This document shows, one piece after another, positions 8,943 to 15,911 of a DNA stretch of 50,604 bases. The notes beneath the pieces were generated by a model, which had not been told where the DNA came from, did not search any database, and saw nothing but the letters and a program-made list of their open reading frames with translations. Source of the DNA: Azonexus sp. Its GTDB lineage: Bacteria; Pseudomonadota; Gammaproteobacteria; Burkholderiales; Rhodocyclaceae. Position numbers and translations under genes: made by a program. Position 1 is the first letter of the stretch; every line of letters starts with the position of its first letter. The stretch covers positions 1-50,604 of the forward strand of contig JAISPT010000036.1 of the NCBI GenBank assembly GCA_031274715.1, given 5' to 3'.

Positions 8943-10727
8943 TTAGTACGAACGCGTCTTCAGCGCGATGGGCTCAACGGTCAGCGGCTGCATGGTGACC
9001 GGCTTATAGGTGATTGTGTTGTCGACCGGATTGAACAGCGTGTGTTTCAGCCACTCCTGGTCGTTGCGGCCGTTCGGGAATTCCGGCGTATCCGGCGCAT
9101 CGTCGCGGACGTGGGCGCCGCGCGATTCCTTGCGGGCCTCGGCGGAGATCATGGTGGCCTTGGCAACCTCGATCAGGTTTTCCATCTCCAGCGCCTCGGT
9201 CCGGGCCGTGTTCCAGGCCATCGACTTGTCCTTGATTTCGAGTTGGCGAGCGGCCTTCTCGACTTCCAGGATCTTGTCCACGCCCTCCTTCAGCAGATCG
9301 CCGAAGCGGAACACGCCGGCGTGGTTCTGCATCGTGCGCTGCATGGCCAGGCGGGTTTCGTGCACATTGGCGCCACCCTTGCGATTGTCGAGCGCCGCGA
9401 TGCGGGCCAGCGACTTCTCGGCGGCATCCTGCGGCAACTCGCGGTGGGCCTTGCCAGCCTTCAGATCTTCGACGGCAGAATCGCCAGCCGACTTGCCGAA
9501 CACCAGCAGGTCGAGCAGCGAGTTGGTGCCAAGGCGGTTGGCGCCGTGCACCGAGGCACAAGCGCATTCGCCAGCGGCATAGAAGCCTGGGACGATGGTG
9601 TTGGGATTGCCGTTCTGCGGCACGACCACGCGACCCGAGTAATGCGTCGGGATGCCACCCATCTGGTAGTGGCAGGTCGGCACGACTGGCAGCGGCTCCT
9701 TGATGCAATCGACACCGGCGAACTGCAGGCCGATCTCGCGGATGCCCGGCAAACGCTTCATGATGGTGTTCGGATCGAGGTGCGTGATGTCGAGCAGAAC
9801 GTAGTCCTTGTTGACGCCACAGCCGCGACCTTCGTTGATTTCAGTGGTCATGGCGCGGGAAACCACATCGCGCGACGCCAGATCCTTGGCGTTCGGCGCG
9901 TAGCGCTCCATGAAGCGCTCCTTGCTGCTGTTGCGCAGGATGCCGCCTTCGCCGCGCACACCTTCGGTGATCAGCACGCCGGCACCGGCCACGCCGGTCG
10001 GGTGGAATTGCCAGAATTCCATGTCTTCCAGCGGGATGCCAGCACGCGCCGCCATGCCCAGGCCGTCACCGGTATTGATGAAGGCATTGGTGGACGAGTA
10101 GAAGATACGGCCGGCACCACCGGTCGCGAAGATGGTGGCGCGGGTGTGGAAAATCACCACCTGGCCGGTCTCCATCTCCATCGCGGTAACGCCCAGCACG
10201 TGGCCTTCGCTATCGCGGATCAGGTCCAGCGCCATCCATTCGACAAAGAACTGGGTGTTGGCCTTGACGTTGCGCTGGTACATCGCGTGCAGCATGGCAT
10301 GGCCGGTCCGGTCGGCGGCGGCGCAGGAGCGGCGCACCGGCTTCTCGCCGAAGTTGGACATGTGGCCGCCGAACGGGCGCGGGTAAATCTTGCCGTTGTC
10401 GGTACGATCGAAAGGCATGCCATAGTGCTCAAGCTCGACGACGCACTCGTTGGCCTTGCGCACCATGAATTCGATCGCGTCCTGGTCGCCGAGCCAGTCG
10501 GAACCCTTGACGGTATCGTACATGTGCCAGTGCCAGTGATCCTCCTCGGAATTGCCGAGCGAGGCAGCGACACCACCCTGGGCGGCGACGGTATGGGAAC
10601 GGGTCGGGAAGACCTTGGACAGCACAGCCGTTTTCAGGCCGGCTTCGGACAATTGGATCGCGGAACGCAGACCGGCACCGCCGGCGCCGACGATGACCGC
10701 GTCAAACTTCAGAACAGGAATACTCAC
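8943..10727 (-). CDS. sdhA: Succinate dehydrogenase flavoprotein subunit
   Basis: The catalytic subunit oxidising succinate to fumarate. I start it at GTG 10727 (594 residues, MSIPVLKFDAVIVGAGGAG): a GGAGG lies 8 bases upstream and the sdhD stop is only 2 bases away. The in-frame upstream ATG would overlap sdhD by 31 bases. The FAD fold is VGAGGAGL (13-20), and covalent FAD attaches to His45 in PTRSHTVAAQGG. The C-terminal part shows the conserved HGANRLGTNSLLDLLVFG. It sits in sdhCDAB order and depends on the downstream sdhE product for flavinylation. Confidence 0.98.
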   Translation of the reverse strand: MSIPVLKFDAVIVGAGGAGLRSAIQLSEAGLKTAVLSKVFPTRSHTVAAQGGVAASLGNSEEDHWHWHMYDTVKGSDWLGDQDAIEFMVRKANECVVELEHYGMPFDRTDNGKIYPRPFGGHMSNFGEKPVRRSCAAADRTGHAMLHAMYQRNVKANTQFFVEWMALDLIRDSEGHVLGVTAMEMETGQVVIFHTRATIFATGGAGRIFYSSTNAFINTGDGLGMAARAGIPLEDMEFWQFHPTGVAGAGVLITEGVRGEGGILRNSSKERFMERYAPNAKDLASRDVVSRAMTTEINEGRGCGVNKDYVLLDITHLDPNTIMKRLPGIREIGLQFAGVDCIKEPLPVVPTCHYQMGGIPTHYSGRVVVPQNGNPNTIVPGFYAAGECACASVHGANRLGTNSLLDLLVFGKSAGDSAVEDLKAGKAHRELPQDAAEKSLARIAALDNRKGGANVHETRLAMQRTMQNHAGVFRFGDLLKEGVDKILEVEKAARQLEIKDKSMAWNTARTEALEMENLIEVAKATMISAEARKESRGAHVRDDAPDTPEFPNGRNDQEWLKHTLFNPVDNTITYKPVTMQPLTVEPIALKTRSY

Positions 10728-10729
10728 GC

Positions 10730-11077
10730 TTACAGCCTCCAGAGAATCGCAGCAGCCCACGCGGTGTAACCCACCAACGCGGTAACGGTCAGCACGTGCA
10801 AGGTCAGGCGCAGGCCCGTCGACTTGACGTAGTCCATCCAGATATCACGCACGCCGATCCAGGCGTGGTAGAAGAGGCTGACGAAGAACAGGAAGGTCAG
10901 GAACTGGATGACGCCGTTGGCGAACACGCCCTGCCAAGCTTCGAAGGTGGACGGCCGGACAGCGAACAGCACGACGGCGATCAGCACCGAATAGACCGCC
11001 ATGATAACCGCCGTGGCGCGCTGGACGATCCAGTCCTTGAGGCCGTAATGGGCCCCGACAACATTACGGTCGATCAC
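10730..11077 (-). CDS. sdhD: Succinate dehydrogenase membrane anchor subunit, cytochrome b556 small subunit
   Basis: A 115-residue protein with three membrane spans. The haem-ligand region is recognisable as LFYHAWIGVRDIWMDYVK, which closely resembles the E. coli HAWIGMWQVLTDYVK segment, and the N-terminal GLKDWIVQRATA is also family-typical. The start is a GTG at 11077 that overlaps the sdhC stop by four bases (GTGA); longer versions starting at ATG would lie inside sdhC. With SdhC it binds haem b and ubiquinone. Confidence 0.93.
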   Translation of the reverse strand: MIDRNVVGAHYGLKDWIVQRATAVIMAVYSVLIAVVLFAVRPSTFEAWQGVFANGVIQFLTFLFFVSLFYHAWIGVRDIWMDYVKSTGLRLTLHVLTVTALVGYTAWAAAILWRL

Positions 11078-11460
11078 AGCAGAACCCCCCACAGGATCAG
11101 GGTCAGCAGGATGCTGACAACCAAGACGACGGCCGACGACTTGCCGGCGGCTTCCTTCTCGATACCGATATGCAGATCGAGCAGCAGGAAACGAATGCCA
11201 GCGCAGAAGTGATGCATGAAAGCCCAGATCAAACCGGCGATGAGCACTTTGCCAGGCAGCGAGGCCACCACCGACTGGAAGGTAACGAAGCATTCCGGCG
11301 ACGTCAGGCTGGCACCGAACAGCCAGAGCAGCAACGGGAGACAAAGAAACAAGCCGGCACCGCTGACACGATGCAGGATGGAAACCTTGGCCGGCAACGG
11401 CAGCTTGATGGTAGTCAAGTCCAAATTTTTTGGACGCTTCTTAATGGTCATTTCTGCCAT
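11074..11460 (-). CDS. sdhC: Succinate dehydrogenase cytochrome b556 large subunit
   Basis: A 128-residue protein with three membrane spans. It carries the family signature KRPKNLDLTTIKLPLPAKVS, then ILHRVSGAGL (SdhC quinone-site region) and MHHFCAGIRFLLLD, which includes the haem-ligand His. I start it at the ATG at 11460 because AGGG lies 9 bases upstream; an ATG three codons earlier is too close to that site. It is the first gene of the sdh operon, with about 124 bases of leader and promoter region before the convergent gntR stop. Confidence 0.93.
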   Translation of the reverse strand: MAEMTIKKRPKNLDLTTIKLPLPAKVSILHRVSGAGLFLCLPLLLWLFGASLTSPECFVTFQSVVASLPGKVLIAGLIWAFMHHFCAGIRFLLLDLHIGIEKEAAGKSSAVVLVVSILLTLILWGVLL

Positions 11461-11516
11461 GAACGTCATCCCTCGCGTTAATTTGCGGCTAGCCGCTTGT
11501 GTGTAAAGAGTTTCAC

Positions 11517-11522
11517 ATTATA
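11517..11522 (-). promoter_or_regulatory. Candidate -10 element for the sdh operon
   Basis: The minus strand has a perfect TATAAT about 57 bases upstream of the sdhC start in a locally AT-rich stretch. I could not find a good -35 hexamer at 16-18 bases, so the promoter may depend on an activator, or this may not be the true element. Confidence 0.4.
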
Positions 11523-11584
11523 CATTCAATTTATCGTCACCACGGCCTCTGGCGGCCACATTCGAGGATTCGCGCCCCCATCTT

Positions 11585-12358
11585 TCAGCCTAGCTCGTTA
11601 CGGTAGTGATGATGGCGGGTACTGTACAAACCGAGACGCCATTCGACCGGTTTGTTGCCATAGGTATAAGCCGTCCGCTCGACACGTAACAGTGGCTCGC
11701 CGACGGCGACACCGAGCCGAGCCGCGCTCTCCTCGTCGGCCGCCACCGCCCGCAGGCGCTCCTCGGCGCGAATCATGCGCACACCGTAATCGCTCTCGAA
11801 CAAGCTATACAGGGAACGCTCGCCGCTGCGCAGAGCTTCGAGCGTCAGGCCGGCGAACGACTCGGCCACCAGGTAAATCCGATCGAACACCACCGGCTCA
11901 TCGGCAAAACGCAACACCCGACGAACACTGATCAGAGTATCACCGACCGCCAAGCCAAGCGCCTCGGCCACCTCGGCGGAAGCCGCCACCATTTCACAGG
12001 TAAAAGCATCGCTGACGCCCTGGACGACCTTGCCGTCGTCCGGCACCACGCGCAGAAAACGGTAGAAGGAACGCGGATCGTCATGGGTCGCGACAAAGGT
12101 TCCCTTGCCCTGACGACGGACCAGCATGTTCTCGGCCGCCATCTCGTCGATGGCCTTGCGCACCGTGCCCTGGCTAACGTTGAAGCGCGCCGCCAGTTCC
12201 CCCTCGCTGGGAATCGCGTCGCCCGGTCCCCACTCTCCATCCTCCAGGCTGCGGATCAGGAAATCCTTGATCTGGCGATAGAGCGGACTGAACGTCGGTG
12301 AATGCACGCGCGCCGCGGAACGGAAAGCCTCTTGAGTCATGGTTCGGGATTTCAGCAT
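11585..12358 (-). CDS. GntR/HutC-family transcriptional regulator with UTRA domain
   Basis: About 257 residues from the ATG at 12358. The N-terminal winged helix-turn-helix is clear: PLYRQIKDFLIRSL, then PSEGELAARFNVSQGTVRKA (recognition helix) and RRQGKGTFVA (wing). The C-terminal two-thirds fit a UTRA effector domain, with the ending PVEWRLGLYSTRHHHYRNEL. HutC-type proteins usually repress metabolic genes and release DNA on binding a small acid. It is divergent from mdh and convergent with sdhC, with a palindrome in the shared promoter region. I infer control of mdh and itself, possibly other TCA genes; the effector is unknown. An in-frame start at 12340 is equally possible, and a longer ORF reaching 12493 runs through the operator and is unlikely. 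Confidence 0.9.
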   Translation of the reverse strand: MLKSRTMTQEAFRSAARVHSPTFSPLYRQIKDFLIRSLEDGEWGPGDAIPSEGELAARFNVSQGTVRKAIDEMAAENMLVRRQGKGTFVATHDDPRSFYRFLRVVPDDGKVVQGVSDAFTCEMVAASAEVAEALGLAVGDTLISVRRVLRFADEPVVFDRIYLVAESFAGLTLEALRSGERSLYSLFESDYGVRMIRAEERLRAVAADEESAARLGVAVGEPLLRVERTAYTYGNKPVEWRLGLYSTRHHHYRNELG

Positions 12359-12386
12359 ACTTCTCGCCCAGCGTCCACGAAAAGTT

Positions 12387-12400
12387 GTCTTATATAAGAC
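12387..12400. promoter_or_regulatory. Candidate GntR operator, perfect 14-bp palindrome
   Basis: GTCTTATATAAGAC is a perfect inverted repeat in the gntR-mdh intergenic region, 29 bases from the chosen gntR start and 5 bases before the mdh -35 hexamer. Its size and AT centre suit a GntR dimer. Ten of its bases recur at 33394-33403 at the acnB promoter. Confidence 0.7.
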
Positions 12401-12404
12401 CGAA

Positions 12405-12433
12405 TTGACAGCCTTTGCCTGAACTTCTAACAT
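12405..12433 (+). promoter_or_regulatory. mdh: Sigma70-type promoter for mdh
   Basis: A perfect -35 TTGACA (12405-12410), a 17-base spacer and TAACAT (12428-12433, 4 of 6 matches to TATAAT). The likely start point is near 12440, leaving a leader of roughly 85 bases before the mdh ATG. The palindrome lies immediately upstream. Confidence 0.65.
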
Positions 12434-12526
12434 CTTGAGTTCTCGTGCCACCTGACGCAAGGTACAGTTTCCGTCAGCAACCGAGCCAAACAATCTCTAT
12501 CACGCTGTTTCATTCAGGAGCAACAT

Positions 12527-13513
12527 ATGTCCAAAGCCCCCATGCGCGTAGCCGTTACCGGCGCCGCCGGCCAGATCGGTTATAGCCTGCTGTTCCGCAT
12601 CGCCTCCGGCGAAATGCTTGGCAAAGACCAGCCGGTCATCCTCCAGTTGCTCGACCTGCCGCAAGCCCAGCAGGCCGTGAAGGGTGTCATGATGGAGTTG
12701 GAAGACTGCGCCTTCCCGCTGCTGGCTGGCATGGTCGCCACCGACGATCCGAACGTCGCCTTCAAGGATGCCGACGTCTGCCTGCTGGTCGGTGCCCGTC
12801 CCCGCACCAAGGGCATGGAGCGCGCCGATCTGCTGACCGCCAACGGCGCCATCTTCACCGTTCAGGGCAAGGCCATCGCCGAGAACGCCAAGGAAAACGT
12901 CAAGGTGCTGGTCGTCGGCAACCCCTGCAACACCAACGCCTACATCGCCGCAGCCGCTGCCAAAAAGGTCGGCCGCACCAACCCGGCCAACTACCACGGC
13001 ATGCTGCGCCTCGACCACAACCGCGCCTTGTCGCAACTGGCCACCAAGGCCGGCCGTCCGGTGTCGTCCCTGAAGAAGTTGGTCGTCTGGGGCAACCACT
13101 CGCCCACGATGTACGCCGACTATCGTTGCACCACGTCCAACGGCGACAGCGTCAAGGCCCTGATCAACGACGCCGTCTGGAACAACGACGTGTTCCTGCC
13201 GACCGTCGGTAAGCGCGGCGCTGCCATCATCGAAGCGCGCGGCCTGTCGTCCGCCGCCTCCGCCGCCAACGCCGCCATCGATCACGTCCGCGACTGGGTC
13301 CTGGGCTCCGACGAATGGGTCACCATGGGCGTGCCGTCCGATGGCTCCTACGGCATCCCGAAGGGCATCGTGTTCGGCTTCCCGTGCGAATGCAAGGGCG
13401 GTTCCTACAAGATCATCCAGGGTCTGGAAATCGATGCCTACAGCCAGGAGAAAATCAACCTGACGCTGAAGGAACTGACCGACGAAGCCGAAGCCGTCAA
13501 GGACATGCTGTAA
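12527..13513 (+). CDS. mdh: Malate dehydrogenase (NAD-dependent, cytosolic type)
   Basis: A 328-residue enzyme interconverting malate and oxaloacetate. The Rossmann fold starts VAVTGAAGQIGYSL (8-21). The mobile active-site loop is RPRTKGMER (from residue 91) with substrate-binding Arg93 and Arg99. Asp163 and the catalytic His191 lie in RLDHNRA and WGNHSPTMY. Length and sequence fit the 'group 3' bacterial MDH related to cytosolic eukaryotic MDH. A ribosome-binding AGGAG lies 7-8 bases before the ATG. It is transcribed alone from the promoter shared with the divergent gntR and ends at a strong terminator. Confidence 0.98.
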   Translation: MSKAPMRVAVTGAAGQIGYSLLFRIASGEMLGKDQPVILQLLDLPQAQQAVKGVMMELEDCAFPLLAGMVATDDPNVAFKDADVCLLVGARPRTKGMERADLLTANGAIFTVQGKAIAENAKENVKVLVVGNPCNTNAYIAAAAAKKVGRTNPANYHGMLRLDHNRALSQLATKAGRPVSSLKKLVVWGNHSPTMYADYRCTTSNGDSVKALINDAVWNNDVFLPTVGKRGAAIIEARGLSSAASAANAAIDHVRDWVLGSDEWVTMGVPSDGSYGIPKGIVFGFPCECKGGSYKIIQGLEIDAYSQEKINLTLKELTDEAEAVKDML

Positions 13514-13539
13514 TCCGGCCAGTCGTCTAGCTTCCCCGG

Positions 13540-13570
13540 AAGGCCGCGGTAAAATGCCGCGGCCTTTTCA
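13540..13570 (+). terminator. Rho-independent terminator after mdh
   Basis: A 10-bp stem AAGGCCGCGG/CCGCGGCCTT with a seven-base loop, followed by TTTTCATTTT, 27 bases past the mdh stop. Confidence 0.9.
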
Positions 13571-13585
13571 TTTTCAGTTGCCGAT

Positions 13586-14569
13586 ATGCGCCATCCCCAA
13601 GCCATTCTTTTCGCTGGCGAAAAACCCTTCCCCATTCTGCCTGCCGTCGACCACTACGCTGGTTCAGAAAAACTGATGCGCAAGGCGCTCCAGTTGCAGC
13701 AGGAACTCGGGCCGATCTTCGACATCACCTGCGACTGCGAGGACGGCGCCCATGCCGGCGCCGAACGCGAACACGCCGAGATGGCGGCTGCCGTGATCCT
13801 GTCGGATGACAATCACTTCAACCGCGTTGGCGCCCGCGTCCATGACGTAACCCATGCGCATTGGCGGCAGGACATGGAAATCCTGGTGCGCCTCGCCGGT
13901 GCCCGGCTGCCGTTCATCACCCTGCCCAAGCCATGCAGCGCCGCTAACGTGCGGACGCAGATCGACGCCCTGCGGCAGATCGAAAAGCAATGCGGCCTTG
14001 GCCGCGAAATTCCAGTGCACGTGCTGATCGAGACGCACGGCGCCCTGCGCGAAGTCTGGCAAATCGCCGCCCTGCCCGGCGTCGAGTCGCTCGACTTTGG
14101 CCTGATGGATTTCGTCTCCAGCCACCACGGCGCCATTCCCGGTACCGCGATGAAGAGTCCGGGCCAGTTCGAGCACCCGCTGGTTGCCCGCGCCAAGTGT
14201 GAGATCAGCGCCGCTGCGCTGGCCTGTGGCGTGGTGCCGTCGCATAACGTGACCACCGAGCTGAAGGACATCGACACCATCCGCAACGATGCGTTGCGCG
14301 CCCGCCGAGAATTCGGCTACCTGCGCATGTGGAGTATCCACCCGAACCAGATCGTGCCGATCGTCGAGGCCATGCGTCCCGATTTTTCCGAAGTCCGGGC
14401 CGCGACGGAAATTCTGCTCGCCGCCCAGGACAAGGACTGGGGGCCGATCCAGCACGATGGCATACTGCACGACCGGGCCTCCTACCGCTACTACTGGGAA
14501 TTGCTCGAGCGCGCCCACGTCACCGGCATGGACATCCCCGGCGAGGCCAAGAGCCGCTTCTTTGGCTGA
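13586..14569 (+). CDS. HpcH/HpaI aldolase / citrate lyase beta (CitE)-like CoA-ester lyase
   Basis: A 327-residue TIM-barrel protein. Visible family features are the metal-site region DITCDCEDGAHAG (about 46-58), the Glu-containing VHVLIETHGAL (about 148-158), and LDFGLMDFVSSHHGAIPG (about 170-187), which corresponds to the substrate-site segment of CitE-type lyases. No citrate lyase alpha or gamma gene is nearby, so a free-standing malyl- or citramalyl-CoA lyase-type role is more plausible than true citrate lyase. The substrate cannot be read from the sequence. The gene follows the mdh terminator closely without a strong ribosome-binding site, and its end overlaps the next gene by 8 bases. 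Confidence 0.8.
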   Translation: MRHPQAILFAGEKPFPILPAVDHYAGSEKLMRKALQLQQELGPIFDITCDCEDGAHAGAEREHAEMAAAVILSDDNHFNRVGARVHDVTHAHWRQDMEILVRLAGARLPFITLPKPCSAANVRTQIDALRQIEKQCGLGREIPVHVLIETHGALREVWQIAALPGVESLDFGLMDFVSSHHGAIPGTAMKSPGQFEHPLVARAKCEISAAALACGVVPSHNVTTELKDIDTIRNDALRARREFGYLRMWSIHPNQIVPIVEAMRPDFSEVRAATEILLAAQDKDWGPIQHDGILHDRASYRYYWELLERAHVTGMDIPGEAKSRFFG

Positions 14570-15293
14570 GGAACTGTCCATCCTCTGGCACGACGAGCAC
14601 CTCGTCGTCATCGACAAGCCGCCCAACCTGCTTGTCCACCGTTCGGAAATCGATCGCCACGAAACGCGCTTCGCCATCCAGATCCTGCGCGATCAGATCG
14701 GCCACCGCGTCTGGCCAGCGCATCGGCTCGACCGCGGCACCTCGGGAGTGTTGCTGTTCGGATTGAGCCCGGAAATCGCCGGTGCCCTCGCCCACCAGTT
14801 CGCAGCCGGCACTGTGGACAAGCGCTACTTGGCGGTCGTCCGCGGCCATCCGCTGCTGGCCGGCAGCATCGACCATCCGCTATCGCGCCAGCGCGATGAC
14901 TACGAATTCCGCGGCGAACACAGCAGCGATGCCGCCCAGCCGGCGCTGACCCACTACCGCCGCCTGGCCACCATCGAACTGCCGGTTGCCGTCGACCGCT
15001 ACCCGCATAGCCGTTACGCCCTGCTCGAACTGGAACCGGTCACCGGCCGGCGCCACCAATTGCGCCGCCATCTCAAGCACATCGCTCATCCGATCATCGG
15101 CGATGCAACCTACGGCAAGGGCCGGCACAATCGCTATTTCGCCGAGCACCTCAACTGCCGCCGGCTGCTACTGGCCTGCAGCGAACTGGCTTTCACGCAC
15201 CCGTTCAGCGGCACCCGCCTGCCAATAAAAGCCCCCATATCGGGTGAATTCGCCGCGCTACTGACACGCTTCGGCTGGTCGACAGAGCAGTAG
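14562..15293 (+). CDS. RluA-family pseudouridine synthase (TruC-like)
   Basis: About 243 residues from a TTG at 14562. The catalytic motif is AHRLDRGTSGVLLFG, with the active Asp in RLDRGTSG (about residue 54). Earlier comes LVVIDKPPNLLVH, and near the C-terminus VTGRRHQLRRHL and HPIIGDATYGKG, all standard for RluA enzymes. There is no S4 domain. Length and order resemble TruC, which modifies U65 of some tRNAs, rather than RluA/RluD. No ATG fits; the TTG overlaps the preceding stop by 8 bases and has AAGAG about 8 bases upstream, so translational coupling is likely. Confidence 0.88.
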   Translation: MAEELSILWHDEHLVVIDKPPNLLVHRSEIDRHETRFAIQILRDQIGHRVWPAHRLDRGTSGVLLFGLSPEIAGALAHQFAAGTVDKRYLAVVRGHPLLAGSIDHPLSRQRDDYEFRGEHSSDAAQPALTHYRRLATIELPVAVDRYPHSRYALLELEPVTGRRHQLRRHLKHIAHPIIGDATYGKGRHNRYFAEHLNCRRLLLACSELAFTHPFSGTRLPIKAPISGEFAALLTRFGWSTEQ

Positions 15294-15367
15294 CCGAGCA
15301 AAGCTTCCAGTTGTTCGAGCCGCTTCGGTTCACGCTCGAAATCGACTGGAGAGCGCTTGTTCGCCGC

Positions 15368-15445
15368 TTACTTTGCCTTGATGACGACAATCGCGATCAC
15401 CACGAAAATGACCAGCAGGCCGATCAACTCGATGTTCACGAACAT
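15368..15445 (-). CDS. 25-residue single-span membrane peptide
   Basis: A short frame starting 12 bases after the stop of the binding-protein gene upstream. It reads MFVNIELIGLL, then an unbroken hydrophobic run rich in Val and Ile, and ends IKAK. This is a clean one-span peptide with a positively charged tail, as in known small bacterial membrane peptides. It is too short for family assignment, and no strong ribosome-binding site is visible. Position at the end of a porin/binding-protein set suggests co-transcription. Confidence 0.4.
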   Translation of the reverse strand: MFVNIELIGLLVIFVVIAIVVIKAK

Positions 15446-15457
15446 GCTGCAAGGCGC

Positions 15458-15907
15458 TCAGGGCGCCAACTCATAGACGATGTTGAAGCGGGCGTCGACC
15501 TTGGCCTGCTCGACGAAGCCGATGCCGCACGGATTGGTAACGACCCACTTGGTCATCTCCTCGGGTGTGGTGACCTTGGGCAGCGCCTGCATGCGCCCGG
15601 AGAAAATCTGCCGCGACCAGTAAGCGTTGATTTCGGAGATGTCCTTGCCGACTAGGCGACGGTAGAACTGGCTGCGCATCGGATGGCTATCCTCCAGATC
15701 GGCCGGTTGCGCCTCGCGGCCGTTGAAGAACAGCCGGTAGCGGCCGAAGAAAATATTGATAATTTCGTTGCGGGTCAGTACCGCAATACCGCAGCGGGCA
15801 TTGACCACTACCGCCAAGCTGCCGGTCGCCGACGACTGCGCCTGCACCGGCGGCACGGCGAGCAGCGACGGCAATGCGACGAGGGCGAAGAACGGCAGGC
15901 GTCTCAT
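15458..15907 (-). CDS. Small periplasmic phosphate-binding-protein-like (PstS-like) protein
   Basis: A 149-residue protein with a signal peptide (residues 1-23, cleavage after VQAQ). It contains LTRNEIINIFFGRYRLFFNG, then SQFYRRLVGKDISEINAYWSRQIFSG, and ends NPCGIGFVEQA, the pattern of short stand-alone PstS-like proteins. No pst permease or ATPase genes are present, so an ordinary ABC importer role is unlikely. In related bacteria such small proteins often accompany porins and c-di-GMP sensors; that is known context, and ligand delivery or sensing here is inference. It starts 4 bases after the porin stop and is followed by a tiny membrane peptide. Confidence 0.75.
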   Translation of the reverse strand: MRRLPFFALVALPSLLAVPPVQAQSSATGSLAVVVNARCGIAVLTRNEIINIFFGRYRLFFNGREAQPADLEDSHPMRSQFYRRLVGKDISEINAYWSRQIFSGRMQALPKVTTPEEMTKWVVTNPCGIGFVEQAKVDARFNIVYELAP

Positions 15908-15911
15908 GGTT

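Noticed and set aside
8316..10769. Long 817-codon plus-strand frame across sdhB and sdhA
   Set aside because: Antisense shadow of two certain genes with no recognisable protein features.
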